Made by a program: the position numbers and the translations under genes. Positions 26,541 to 35,684 of a stretch of DNA of 64,000 nucleotides are shown here, piece after piece. The first letter of the stretch is position 1, and the number at the start of each line of letters is the position of its first letter. Source of the stretch: Pseudomonadota bacterium (GTDB lineage Bacteria > Desulfobacterota > Desulfarculia > Desulfarculales > Desulfarculaceae); contig JAHIQI010000018.1 of NCBI GenBank assembly GCA_018902755.1, positions 23,474-87,473 of the forward strand. The letters run 5' to 3'. The notes under the pieces were generated by a model that was given only the letters and a program-made list of their open reading frames with translations, ran no database searches and was not told the DNA's origin.

Positions 26541-27668
26541 CTATTTTCCGGCCAGGGCGGCCACGACCTTTTCCTGGTCCCCGGCGGCCAGGTAGGGATG
26601 CATGGGCAGGCTGAAGACGCGCTCGCCCGCCGACTCGCTCAAGGGGAAGTCGCCCGCCTGGTGGCCCAGGTAGGCGAAGGCGGTCTGCAAATGCAGGGGC
26701 TTGGGATAGTAGATGGCGCTGGGGATGCCCGCGGCCTTCAGGCGCTCCAAAAACTCGCCCCGCGCCGTCTGGCTCTCGGCCATCACCGAGTACTGGGCCC
26801 AGGCCGAGGCGTAGCCCGAGGGCACCGTGGGGGCGGTGAGGGCCGCGCCCGAGGCGGCGATCAGCTCGGCGTAGCGCGCGGCCACCTCCTGGCGGGCCTT
26901 CATCTCGCCGGGCAAAAGCTCCAGCTTGGCCAGGAGCACCGCGGCCTGCATGGTGTCCAGGCGACCGTTGATGCCCAGGCGCACGTTGTCGTACTTGTCC
27001 TCGCCCTGGCCGTGCACCCTCAGCGAGCGCAGGACGCGGTCCAGATCGTCGTCGTCGCAGAAGACCATGCCGCCGTCGCCGTAGCCGCCCAGGGGCTTGG
27101 CCGGGAAAAAGGAGGTGCAGCCCAGCTTGCCCAGGGCGCAGGCCATTTTTCCCTGGTACTCGCCTCCCATGGCCTGGGCCGCGTCTTCCACCACCGCGAG
27201 GTTGTGCTCATCGGCGATCCGGTTGATGGCATCGTAGTCCGCCGGCAGGCCGAAGAGGTCCACCGGCATGATTACCCTGGGCTCCAGGTCCCCCCGCTCC
27301 TGCACCGCCGCGATGGCCGAGGCCAGCAGGGCCGGGTCCAGGTTGAAGGTGACCGGGTCGATGTCCACGAACACCGGGGTGGCCCCCAGCAGGGCGATGA
27401 CCTCGCCGGTGGCGAAGAAGGTGAAGGGGCTTGTGAACACCGCGTCGCCGGGGCCGATTTCCAGGGCCAGCAGGGCCAGCATCAGGGCGTCGGTGCCCGA
27501 AGCGCAGCCCATGGCGTGCTTGCTGCCCACGTAGGCGGCCAGCTTCTCTTCCAGCTCGCCGATCTCCGGGCCCATGATGTAGCGGCCGTGGTCCAGCACC
27601 TTTTTGATGTTGTCTTCTATTTTTTGGCGAATCAGTTGTTGTTGCGCTTTCAGGTCAATGAACTGCAT
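26541..27668 (-). CDS. DegT/DnrJ/EryC1-family sugar aminotransferase
   Basis: The 375-residue PLP enzyme starts with MQFIDLKAQQQLIR, a characteristic start of the family. It has ASGTDALMLALLAL near 58, VVEDAAQAMGGEYQGK with the cofactor Asp near 157, the Schiff-base Lys in SFFPAKPLGGYGDGG near 184, and LGINGRLDTMQAAVLL near 228. Members transfer amino groups to nucleotide-linked keto-sugars for surface polysaccharides. It stands alone here with no glycan genes nearby, so the sugar is unknown. It is divergent from the DUF389 gene across 255 bp in which no clear promoter was seen. Confidence 0.9.
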   Translation of the reverse strand: MQFIDLKAQQQLIRQKIEDNIKKVLDHGRYIMGPEIGELEEKLAAYVGSKHAMGCASGTDALMLALLALEIGPGDAVFTSPFTFFATGEVIALLGATPVFVDIDPVTFNLDPALLASAIAAVQERGDLEPRVIMPVDLFGLPADYDAINRIADEHNLAVVEDAAQAMGGEYQGKMACALGKLGCTSFFPAKPLGGYGDGGMVFCDDDDLDRVLRSLRVHGQGEDKYDNVRLGINGRLDTMQAAVLLAKLELLPGEMKARQEVAARYAELIAASGAALTAPTVPSGYASAWAQYSVMAESQTARGEFLERLKAAGIPSAIYYPKPLHLQTAFAYLGHQAGDFPLSESAGERVFSLPMHPYLAAGDQEKVVAALAGK

Positions 27669-27923
27669 GTTGCCGCACCTTTATGGTTTGCGTAGTTCGG
27701 GCTCGAACCGCTGAGGGGCCTCTGGTTTCGCTCAACTCTATAAAGAGTACCGCTCCAGGTCAAATGGCTATTTATCGCCGGGGCGGGCGCGTTGTAGAAT
27801 AATTCCCTGCCGTCAACCCAGCGCGGGACCGCCACTCGGCCCCGCCAGCCGGCCCGGCCGCCGGTATCACCTTGCTCGCCCCATCTCCGCCCGCCCTTCC
27901 CGTGGCCAGGCCAGGAGCCGACC

Positions 27924-29621
27924 ATGGCCGACAACGAGCGCCTCTCCCGCGGCTTGCTGAGCCAGTTATTGTCCTGGAAGGGCTTCAAGGTTTCCCAGGC
28001 CCGGGGCGAGCAGATCATCAACGAGATATCCGTGGGCTCCACCCCGGCCCTGGGCTACTACGCCCTGATCTCGGCGGCCTCGCTCATCGCCAGCCTGGGC
28101 CTGGTGGCCAACAGCGCGGCGGTGGTCATCGGGGCCATGCTGGTCTCGCCCCTGATGACCCCCATCTTCGGCATCGCCCTGGGCATGGTGCGCGGCGACA
28201 CCCCCCTGCTCTCCCAAGCCTTCCGGGCCGAGTTCGGCGGGGTGTTTTTGGCGGTGGCCTTCGGCACCGTCTTCGGCACCCTGCCGGTAGTGCAGGACGT
28301 CACCAGCGAGATGCTGGCGCGCACCTATCCCACCCTGCTGGATCTTTTGGTGGCGGTCTTCGCCGGTCTGGCCGGCACCTTGGCGGTATTGGACGAGCGC
28401 ATCAGCCCGGTGCTGCCCGGGGTGGCCATCTCCACGGCCATCGTGCCGCCGCTGTCCACCTGCGGCCTGTGCATAGCCATGGGCTCCTTTGCCGGGGCCT
28501 GGGGAGCCTTTCTGCTCTTCGCGGCCAACTTTCTGGCCATCCTGTTGGTCTCGGCCCTGGCCTTCATCATCGCCGGGCTGGCCACCAGCCGCGGCCAGAT
28601 AACCCACAAGCAGCTCCTGCGCCGCCTCACCTTCACCGGCCTGGGCTTCGCCCTGGTGGCGGTGGTGCTCACCAACACCCTGGCCACCATGCTCGAGCAG
28701 CGCCAGCGCAGCAAGATCATCGAACAGGTATTCGCGGAATCCCTGCGCAGCGAGCCCAACACCTCCCTGGTGCTGGCCATGCACAAGGAAATAGAAGGCA
28801 AGATGCACGTGCTGGCCGTGGTGCGCACCCCCAAGGTGTTCCCGCCGGACAGGGTGGGGCGCATGCAGGAAAAGATCGCCAAAAAGGTCAAGACTCCGGT
28901 GATCCTGGTGGTGCGCAATGCCCTGTCCAAGGACATCTCCAGCACCGGCACCACCAGCGCGGTGGTCAATCCCACCCTGGATGGGCGCATCTTCAGCGAA
29001 AAGGTGGACCCCAGCGTGCAGCGCATCCAGGCCTCGGAGCAGATACTCCGGGAGATGTTCAGCTCCAGGCCCCAGCTTTTGCTCCTGGACGTGGACCTGC
29101 TCCACCTGGCCGGGGACCCGGTCATCCTGGCCACGGTCCAGACCCCCCGCCCCCTGCTGGCCCATGAGGTGGCTGAGTTCGAGGGAGCCATCCAAAAGCG
29201 GCTGAAGGAGCCGGACCTGCGCCTGTTGGTGCAATGCCAGGTGCCGGTGGACGTGACTTCGCGGGGGCGGATTCTGCTCAGCGGGGCCCACTTCGGCCAG
29301 CAGGACCCCCGCGCGCGGCGGGTGGCCAAGTTGGCCAAGCAGGCCCTGGAGGCCTCGGGGGTGTACTACGTAACCAACCTGGACGCGGCCTGGGACCAAA
29401 AACGCTGGCAGGTGAGGGCCGAGGTCTTCGGCCCCACGGTGATCAGCCCCATGCAGATCATGCAGGCCGAGCAAAAAGTGGCCGCCCAGATGGAGCAGCC
29501 GGTCAAACTGCTGGCCTGGTCGCGGGCCGAGCTGGTGGTCACCGACCGGCGCTCCCTGCCCCGCGACCTTTTCACCCGCGAACAGCAGGCTGAGCCGGAG
29601 CGTCAAGCGCCCGCCAAATAA
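27924..29621 (+). CDS. DUF389 (TIGR00341-type) membrane protein
   Basis: The 565-residue protein has a membrane part with about six hydrophobic segments between residues 35 and 255, including the typical ANSAAVVIGAMLVSPLMTPI and GVAISTAIVPPLSTCG. A soluble C-terminal half of about 300 residues follows; it has two similar alternating segments and no motif I can name. A ribosome site AGGAG precedes the ATG by 7 bases. The family's function is not established; transport has been suggested because of the membrane repeats. The large soluble extension, longer than in short family members, is notable. Confidence 0.85.
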   Translation: MADNERLSRGLLSQLLSWKGFKVSQARGEQIINEISVGSTPALGYYALISAASLIASLGLVANSAAVVIGAMLVSPLMTPIFGIALGMVRGDTPLLSQAFRAEFGGVFLAVAFGTVFGTLPVVQDVTSEMLARTYPTLLDLLVAVFAGLAGTLAVLDERISPVLPGVAISTAIVPPLSTCGLCIAMGSFAGAWGAFLLFAANFLAILLVSALAFIIAGLATSRGQITHKQLLRRLTFTGLGFALVAVVLTNTLATMLEQRQRSKIIEQVFAESLRSEPNTSLVLAMHKEIEGKMHVLAVVRTPKVFPPDRVGRMQEKIAKKVKTPVILVVRNALSKDISSTGTTSAVVNPTLDGRIFSEKVDPSVQRIQASEQILREMFSSRPQLLLLDVDLLHLAGDPVILATVQTPRPLLAHEVAEFEGAIQKRLKEPDLRLLVQCQVPVDVTSRGRILLSGAHFGQQDPRARRVAKLAKQALEASGVYYVTNLDAAWDQKRWQVRAEVFGPTVISPMQIMQAEQKVAAQMEQPVKLLAWSRAELVVTDRRSLPRDLFTREQQAEPERQAPAK

Positions 29622-29637
29622 AATTCAATTGGGGATA

Positions 29638-30183
29638 TTAGAGCGGCTCGAACTTCTTGGGGTCCACGTGGCGCTTGGGCTTGGTCTCGCCCTGGGGCGG
29701 AGGCGTCTCGGCGGCTTCGGCCGAGGACGGCGACAGGATGGAGTCGCTCTTGGCCGGGGCAGGGGCTGCTGCCGCAGGGGCCGCCGCCGCTGGAGTCGCC
29801 GCCGCTGGAGCCGCCGCCGGGGCGGCCGTTGGGGTGGCCGCCGGGGTGGACTGGGCCGGGCTCACCGGGCTCTTGGACAGATCCGCGGCGGGCAGCCATC
29901 CCTCCACATCGCGGCCTTCCACCTTGACCTTGCTCCAGCCGCGCACGTCGCTTTCCAGCTTGACCACCTTTTCGCCCTTAAGGGCGTAGCCGCGCTCGGA
30001 GGAGCTGCGGTCGGGACGCGCCCAAAGCTTGCCCTGGCGCTTGACGTAGTATTCCTCCTGGGCCAGGGCGTGGTAGCCCTTTTCCAGCTCCGTGCTCACG
30101 GTGGCGCAACCCGAGGCCAAGCCCAGCAGCAGGGCCAGGCTCAGCGTCAACAAACCGCGCGGTCCGGCGGCGAAAGTAACCAT
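29638..30183 (-). CDS. SH3-domain lipoprotein with Pro/Ala-rich linker
   Basis: The 181-residue protein has a lipoprotein signal ending in LASGC (lipid-bearing Cys near 30). A bacterial SH3-like domain covers about residues 40-100 (VKRQGKLWARPDRSS, VVKLESD, GWLPA). A low-complexity stretch rich in Ala and Pro follows, ending in a basic tail (KRHVDPKKFEPL). The ATG at 30183 has GGAGAG upstream; an earlier ATG eight codons back lacks one. The domain usually binds peptidoglycan or other cell-wall parts, so an envelope anchor is likely. It is convergent with the DUF389 gene. Confidence 0.8.
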   Translation of the reverse strand: MVTFAAGPRGLLTLSLALLLGLASGCATVSTELEKGYHALAQEEYYVKRQGKLWARPDRSSSERGYALKGEKVVKLESDVRGWSKVKVEGRDVEGWLPAADLSKSPVSPAQSTPAATPTAAPAAAPAAATPAAAAPAAAAPAPAKSDSILSPSSAEAAETPPPQGETKPKRHVDPKKFEPL

Positions 30184-30633
30184 CTCGCTCTCCAAGGATT
30201 GACTCATTTTAGCCGAAACGCCCCCGCCTTGGCCAGAGCTTCATGCGAGGCAAGCTTCGCGGACCGTTCCGGCCGCGCGCCCAACTGGCACGCCCGGCTG
30301 GCAACGTTCTTTCCACCAGCACGGAAAGTTGCCAAGCCCGACGCCCCGCCCCTTTCGGATTATAATTAAAAGATGTGCTATTTCAGCATGTTCCCCACAA
30401 AGGCCCCATCCCGACTCCGGGCACGCTCCTTGCAACGTCTCCTCCACTAAAAAATACCTATGAAATATTCAGGAGTTTGAGGATCGCGATTTGCCCCCTG
30501 GGAGCAAATTACCTGCTCCCCGAGATGGGGGTCCGCCGTCGCCGTGCGGAGCGGCGGGGGCATGGGTTGGGGGCGTCGACCTGCCCGGCGCCGAGCAAGC
30601 GCTACGTAATCCGGATCAGGCAAGGGAGGTATC
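30184..30633. other. 450-bp intergenic region
   Basis: The region separates the divergent lipoprotein and solute-binding-protein genes. I see no gene in it. It holds the sigma-54 site at 30419-30434. The AT-rich patch around 30360-30385 has no convincing -35/-10 pair. Confidence 0.6.
30419..30434 (+). promoter_or_regulatory. Near-consensus sigma-54 promoter
   Basis: GGGCACGCTCCTTGCA matches TGGCACG-N4-TTGCA at all consensus positions but the first (G for T) and has GG-N10-GC spacing. It points to the solute-binding protein gene 200 bp downstream. The activator that would serve it is not evident; no GAAACGTTTC or TGTTGC dyad lies nearby. Confidence 0.7.
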
Positions 30634-31863
30634 ATGAAGGGGAAGCGATTGATAAAAACGACTTTATTGGCAGGATTGGTCTTGCTGTGCGCGGCCACCA
30701 CGGCCACGGCGGCGGGGCAGCCCATCAAGATCGGGGCCATGTTCATTTCCAGCGGCAAGGTGGGCGGCTACGGGGTGCACGGCTGCCAGGCCATCAAGTT
30801 GGCGGTGGAGGAGATCAACGCGGCGGGCGGCATCCTGGGGCGCAAGGTGGAGGCCATCTGCGAGGACACCAAGCTGAAAAAGGACGTGGCCCTGGCCTTG
30901 GCCGAGCGATTCGTGAAACAGGGAAAGGTGGATTTTCTCATGGGCCCCACCTCCAGTGGCCTGGCCATGGCCCTGTCCGAGTTCGCCAAAAACAACAAGA
31001 AAATACTCGTCGCCACCCAGGCGGCCACCGACGCCCTCACCGGGGCCAAGCTGCATCCCTACATTTTCAGCACCCTGAGCAACGCCATGATGCACGCCCG
31101 CTCGGGAGCCTATCTCATGGCCTCCAAGCCCTACAAGCGCTACATGGTCATCGGCCCGGACTACAACTACGGCCACGCCTCCTGGCGCATGTTCAAGGAA
31201 AAACTGAAGGAACTCAGGCCGGACGTGGAGTTCGTGGGCGAGCTGTTCCCCAAGTTCCTGTCCAAGGACTACAGCGCATACATCAAGAAAATTCAGGAAA
31301 TAAAGCCCGACGCCGTTTGGTCGCCCCTGTGGGGCGGCGACGCGGTGACCTTCATCAAGCAGGCCCTGCCCACCGGCATCTTCAAGACCGTCAAGTTCGC
31401 CTTCCCCTGCGCCGGGGCCCTGGAGGTCTTGGTGCCCATGGGTAATGACATGCCCGACGGCGTCTACGTGTCCTCGCGTTACTTCTTCACCTCTCCCCGC
31501 TCGGACCTCAACCGCCGCTTCGTGGCGGCCTACCAGAAGAACTTCAAGCAGTACCCCGACTACATGGCCGGCGAAACCTACGCCGGGGTGTACTTCATCA
31601 AGGCCGCGGTGGAGCGGGCCGGCACCCTGGACCCGGACAAGATCATCGCCGCGGTGGAAAAAGAGCCCCTGGCCTGGGACACGCCCGAGGGCTACAAGAT
31701 CATGCGCGGCGAGGACCACCAGGTGGTGGAAGACTGCCTGTGGGGCGAGACCGCCAAGAACGAGAAATACGGCTTTTCCATCCCCCAGAGCTTCATCGCC
31801 ATCCAGGGCGTGGAGATCTGCCGTAGCGAGGCCGAGTTGAAGGCGGTGCGCGCCAAGAAATAG
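30634..31863 (+). CDS. Branched-chain-amino-acid-type ABC solute-binding protein
   Basis: The 409-residue protein starts with a Sec signal peptide (KRLIKTTLLAGLVLLCAATTATAA) followed directly by the periplasmic-binding-protein type I fold: IKIGAMFISSGKVGGYG, then AINAAGGILGRKVE-like sequence, MGPTSSGLA and QAATDALTG. It resembles LivK/amide-type receptors that bind amino acids, amides or aromatic acids; the ligand cannot be told. A GGGAGG site lies 5 bases before the ATG. There are no ABC permease or ATPase genes within the window, so it is an orphan receptor. It ends 23 bp before a terminator. Confidence 0.88.
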   Translation: MKGKRLIKTTLLAGLVLLCAATTATAAGQPIKIGAMFISSGKVGGYGVHGCQAIKLAVEEINAAGGILGRKVEAICEDTKLKKDVALALAERFVKQGKVDFLMGPTSSGLAMALSEFAKNNKKILVATQAATDALTGAKLHPYIFSTLSNAMMHARSGAYLMASKPYKRYMVIGPDYNYGHASWRMFKEKLKELRPDVEFVGELFPKFLSKDYSAYIKKIQEIKPDAVWSPLWGGDAVTFIKQALPTGIFKTVKFAFPCAGALEVLVPMGNDMPDGVYVSSRYFFTSPRSDLNRRFVAAYQKNFKQYPDYMAGETYAGVYFIKAAVERAGTLDPDKIIAAVEKEPLAWDTPEGYKIMRGEDHQVVEDCLWGETAKNEKYGFSIPQSFIAIQGVEICRSEAELKAVRAKK

Positions 31864-31886
31864 CTCAACCCCGAGACCGCAACCCT

Positions 31887-31921
31887 CACAGGCCGTGCCG
31901 ACCAGGCGCGGCCTGTGTTTT
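31887..31921 (+). terminator. Rho-independent terminator of the solute-binding protein gene
   Basis: CACAGGCCG (31887-31895) pairs with CGGCCTGTG (31909-31917), followed by TTTT. It closes the single-gene unit. Confidence 0.8.
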
Positions 31922-32085
31922 GCGAGGGGGTATTGGAGAAGAAGGAAGCCTTTCTGATTCCTCATTCTGCGGCAGGCCTGGTGAAAAACGGCTTTCATAT
32001 AGAGGTGACTGGCTAATATAAAGGGAACTGGGCCGCTATAGGAATTGAAACGCTGCGGCTGCCGCATGATTCGCAAGGAGGGGAA

Positions 32086-32865
32086 ATGAGCCGTCAGATA
32101 TTCGACCTCGCCGTGGCCCTGGAGTCGGGCCTGCCCTCGGACCCGCCCCACATGATCCCGGAGATAACCTACCGGGACCACGCTGCCGGGGCCCAGGGCA
32201 TGCAGGCCTACTTCCCGGGCCTGACCGCCCAGGACTTGCCAGGCGGCCTGGGCTGGGCCGTGGAGGAGGTGCGCCTGACCACCCACTCGGGCACCCACAT
32301 GGACGCGCCCTTCCACTACCACCCCACCCAAGACCGGGGCCAGCCGGCCTTGACCATAGACCAGATCCCCCTGGACTGGTGCTTTCAGGACGGGGTGCTC
32401 CTGGACTTCGGCCACAAGCCCGACGGCGAGGGCATCAGCGCCACGGAGGTGGCCGATGAGCTCAAGCGCATCGGCCACCGGCTCCAGCCCTTGGACATCG
32501 TGCTGGTGCGGGTGGGGGCGGACAAGGCCTGGGGCCGGCCCGAATACCTGGTCACCGGCGCGGGCATGACCCGCGAGTCCACCCTCTATCTCCTGGAGCG
32601 GGGGGTGAAGGTGGTGGGCATAGACGCCTGGTCATGGGACCGGCCCCTGCCCTTTTTGGCCCGGGAGTTCGCCGCCAGCGGCGATGCCTCCGGGGTCTGG
32701 GCGGCCCACTTCGCGGGCATAGAGCGGGGCTACTGCCACATGGAGAAGCTGGCCGGCCTGGGGGCCCTGCCCCATCCCACGGGCTTCAAGGTGGCCTGCT
32801 TCCCGATCAAGATAGAGGCGGCCTCGGCGGGGTGGGTGCGGCCGGTGGCCATATTCGAGGACTAA
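32086..32865 (+). CDS. Cyclase-family (kynurenine-formamidase-like) metal-dependent hydrolase
   Basis: The 259-residue protein has the family signature HSGTHMDAPFHY near 65, which provides metal ligands, plus LDFGHKPDGE, RVGADKAWG and GIDAWSWDRP. The family includes arylformamidases and other amide or lactone hydrolases; the substrate is not known here. A GGAGGGGAA site precedes the ATG. It stands alone on the plus strand between the solute-binding protein and the converging catabolic cluster. It could work on the same substrate as that cluster, but nothing in the sequence proves this. Confidence 0.85.
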   Translation: MSRQIFDLAVALESGLPSDPPHMIPEITYRDHAAGAQGMQAYFPGLTAQDLPGGLGWAVEEVRLTTHSGTHMDAPFHYHPTQDRGQPALTIDQIPLDWCFQDGVLLDFGHKPDGEGISATEVADELKRIGHRLQPLDIVLVRVGADKAWGRPEYLVTGAGMTRESTLYLLERGVKVVGIDAWSWDRPLPFLAREFAASGDASGVWAAHFAGIERGYCHMEKLAGLGALPHPTGFKVACFPIKIEAASAGWVRPVAIFED

Positions 32866-32881
32866 TCGTCCGGCTGGGCCT

Positions 32882-32913
32882 GAGCCTCGCCGGCCGGGTT
32901 GCCGGCGAGGCTC
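32882..32913 (+). terminator. Hairpin between convergent genes
   Basis: GAGCCTCGCCGG (32882-32893) pairs perfectly with CCGGCGAGGCTC (32902-32913), 17 bases after the cyclase-family stop. There is no T-run, so its role as a terminator is probable rather than certain. Confidence 0.5.
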
Positions 32914-33080
32914 GCGTCAATCGGCAATGAAAAACGACCCGGGCCAGGCAACAGTAAATGTTGCCCACCTCGTGCGCTGCAAAATTCCGCGTGGGCGATC
33001 TCGACCAAGCCCCGCGTCACATCTACACCTGTGAGGAAATTACAGCCGACGGTCGCAAAAAATGCGCGTGGCCGCCAAAT

Positions 33081-34667
33081 TTAATGGATATGCCTCTGGG
33101 AGTCCCCCCAGTAGTTCTTTCTCACCTTGCGGCGCAAAACCTTGCCCACCGCGCTCAGGGGCAACTCCTCCACGAAGTCGATGCCCTTGGGCACCTTGTA
33201 GCGGGTCAGGTTCTCCTTGCAAAAAAGGATAATCTCCTCTTGGGTGGCCGTGGCGCCTGGCTTGAGCACGACTACCCCACGCACCGCCTCGCCCCAATAA
33301 TCATCGGGCACACCCACCACCGCGGAATTCTGGACGGCGGGATGGGCGTTGAGCGCGTTTTCCACTTCCTGGGCGTAGACGTTGAAGCCGCCGGTTATGA
33401 TCATGTCCTTTTTGCGGTCCACCAGGTAGATGCGCCCGAACTCGTCGCAGTAGCCGATATCGCCTGATTTCCAGAAGCCGTTTTCACTGAAATTGGCCTT
33501 GGTCTGCTCCGGATCGTTGTAATAGCCGGCTATGGTGTTGCCGCCCCTGATCCAGATTTCCCCCTCTTGCCCGGCTGGCGTTTCCTCGCCGTTTTCGTTG
33601 CAGATCATCACCTCAACCCCGGGCACCGGCGAACCCACGGATTTCAGGATGCTCCTTTGCTCCTCGGTTTCAAAGGCATGCTCCTTGCGCCCGAGCACCG
33701 TGACCGGCGGCCAGGACTCGGTAGAGGCGTACCCTTGCACGAAAATCTGGCCGAACTGCCCAAGCAACTCTTCCAGCTTGGCGGGGGAAATGGGCGAAGC
33801 TCCGTAGCGAATGGTCCTGAGGCTGCTCAAGTCATATTTATCGGGCAGCCCCATGTCCAGCATGCGATAGAGCACGGTGGGAACTGTGTAGATCAGATCC
33901 ACTTGCGACTGCTCCACCGTCTGGCACATCAAATCGATGTCCACCCGGTTCAGGGTCATGGTCTCGCCACCCTTGAAATAGGCGGGCAGGACCACCGCGC
34001 CGGAGGCGTGGGTGATGGGGGTGGACAGCAGGGCCTTGGGCCGATCAAAAGGATAAAGCTCGATGTAGTGGATGGGGTTGAGGCCCGCGCTGAACATGTT
34101 GGAGAGGCTGTACATGGTGCACTTGGCCTGGCCGGTGGTGCCCCCGGTGAATCTCATGATGGCAATATGCTTGCCTGGATCTTCATATATGAACTCATTG
34201 TCCGGGTCCTGGGTGGAGGCCTGGGCCACCAGATCCCAGAAGTAGTGGACTCCTTCCATGGCGCGAGAAGGCTTGTCCATGGAAACGATACTCATGCCCC
34301 GTCCGCGCAAATCGTCGTAATACTCTTCCACCAGGTTCTGTTCCATGAACACCAAGCGCGCGTTCACCCAATCGATCTGGTGAAGATGCTCCTGCCGGGA
34401 GTCGCGAATGCCCAGCCAGAGGGCGGTGGCCTTGGCCTTGGTCATCCACAGGTGCAGCAGGCCCATGTTGTCGTTTTCCAGCAGGGTGGCATAGCGGTCG
34501 CCGTCACCAAGGCCGAACTTGTTCTCCAGGACATGGCAGATTTGATTGGTCAGCTCGTGCAACTGGCCAAAGGTGAGCCTGCGCTTTCTCTCGACGTTGT
34601 AGAGCGCCGGCGCGTCCCAGTAACGGCGGGCGGTCTGCTTCATAAGCCTGGCAATATTTATCAACAT
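33081..34667 (-). CDS. AMP-forming acyl-CoA synthetase (ligase)
   Basis: The 528-residue enzyme has the adenylation motifs in order: MRFTGGTTGQAKCTMYS near 172, YGASPISP and YASTESWP near 300-325, SGDIGYCDEFGRIYLVDRKKD near 415, and the catalytic Lys in VGKVLRRKVRKNYW at the C-terminus. It should activate a carboxylic acid with ATP and CoA as the first step of the catabolic cluster. The exact acid is unknown; aromatic, fatty and terpenoid acids are all possible for this family. It is the last gene on the strand and ends facing the cyclase-family gene. Confidence 0.9.
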   Translation of the reverse strand: MLINIARLMKQTARRYWDAPALYNVERKRRLTFGQLHELTNQICHVLENKFGLGDGDRYATLLENDNMGLLHLWMTKAKATALWLGIRDSRQEHLHQIDWVNARLVFMEQNLVEEYYDDLRGRGMSIVSMDKPSRAMEGVHYFWDLVAQASTQDPDNEFIYEDPGKHIAIMRFTGGTTGQAKCTMYSLSNMFSAGLNPIHYIELYPFDRPKALLSTPITHASGAVVLPAYFKGGETMTLNRVDIDLMCQTVEQSQVDLIYTVPTVLYRMLDMGLPDKYDLSSLRTIRYGASPISPAKLEELLGQFGQIFVQGYASTESWPPVTVLGRKEHAFETEEQRSILKSVGSPVPGVEVMICNENGEETPAGQEGEIWIRGGNTIAGYYNDPEQTKANFSENGFWKSGDIGYCDEFGRIYLVDRKKDMIITGGFNVYAQEVENALNAHPAVQNSAVVGVPDDYWGEAVRGVVVLKPGATATQEEIILFCKENLTRYKVPKGIDFVEELPLSAVGKVLRRKVRKNYWGDSQRHIH

Positions 34668-34760
34668 GCTGCTTAGCCCTTTAAGGCGGCCGGGACGATC
34701 ATCGAACCAATCCCCAGTAGAAGGCGCCCCCGAATTGGGAAGAGTCGAAAAATGCGTTGA

Positions 34761-35660
34761 TCATTCCCCAGCCGGAGAAACCATTTCCTCGATTATCTCG
34801 CGCACCGATTTGATCTGGTGGATCAGCCCGGCGACTTGGCCGGCGGCCAAGGTGTAGACCTCCAGATCGCCATGAATCCAGGCCTTGCCGATGTCCTGCC
34901 TGCGGATGGCACGGCCCTGGCTTGCGTCTTCCCTGACCCGCCGGGCCAGGGCGGTGGGCAGCACCCGCACCATGATCCTGTCGGTGCGGTCGATCAAGAA
35001 GGTGTCCGTCTCCGCTGCCCGGCAAATCATGGTCTTGTAACTTTCATGGGCGATGCATTCGGACGAGGCGATGAAACGGGTCCCCACTTGCACGCCTTGG
35101 GCGCCCAGGGCCAAGGCCGCGCGGAAGCCCCTGGAGTCGCCGATGCCCCCAGCCGCCACCACGGGCAGGCTCACCGCATCGCACACCGCCGGCACCAGCA
35201 CCATGGTGGCCACCGCGTCATGCCCTTGGATGCCGCCGGATTCGGCCCCTTCGGCGATGACCGCGTCCACGCCGGCGGCTTGGGCCTTGATGGCCTTGTC
35301 CACGGTGGGGCAAACATGCAACACCTTGACGCCTTTTGGCTTGAGAAGGTCCACCAAGGGGCCGGGGTTGCCCGCGCTGGTGGTTATGGCCTTGATCCCC
35401 ATCTCCGTCATCACCTGGGCCATCTCTACGCAACGAGGGTTTAGAACCGTCAAGTTGGCCCCAAATGGCCGGTCGGTCAGGGCCTGTACTTGCTCTATCT
35501 GGCGGCGCAGCTCATCGGCGTCATCCTGAAAGGCCGAGCCCAAAACGCCGTAACCACCGGCCTCGGACACCGCCGCCACCATCTCGGGGTTGCAGATAAC
35601 CCCCATCGCTCCCTGGATAACCGGGTGTCGGCACCCCAGCAATTCGGCAATATTTTGCAT
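34761..35660 (-). CDS. Nitronate-monooxygenase/FabK-like FMN protein
   Basis: The 299-residue TIM-barrel flavoprotein has PVIQGAMGVICNPEM at the start, the catalytic region AEGAESGGIQGH near 142, and AAGGIGDSRG plus GAQGVQVGTRFIAS at the FMN-phosphate site. The start is set at the second ATG, behind GGAGG. In degradation clusters such proteins are often annotated as nitronate monooxygenase or 2-enoyl reductase, and its reaction here is unclear in an anaerobe. A paralogue of similar length lies at 46765 on the opposite strand, so the cluster is framed by two copies. Confidence 0.85.
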   Translation of the reverse strand: MQNIAELLGCRHPVIQGAMGVICNPEMVAAVSEAGGYGVLGSAFQDDADELRRQIEQVQALTDRPFGANLTVLNPRCVEMAQVMTEMGIKAITTSAGNPGPLVDLLKPKGVKVLHVCPTVDKAIKAQAAGVDAVIAEGAESGGIQGHDAVATMVLVPAVCDAVSLPVVAAGGIGDSRGFRAALALGAQGVQVGTRFIASSECIAHESYKTMICRAAETDTFLIDRTDRIMVRVLPTALARRVREDASQGRAIRRQDIGKAWIHGDLEVYTLAAGQVAGLIHQIKSVREIIEEMVSPAGE

Positions 35661-35684
35661 TACGCCCTCCATTCGCTTGGTGCG

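Noticed and set aside
32958..33467. Plus-strand open frame between the cyclase and ligase genes
   Set aside because: Most of it overlaps the ligase in antisense and the first part has no ribosome site or recognisable domain.
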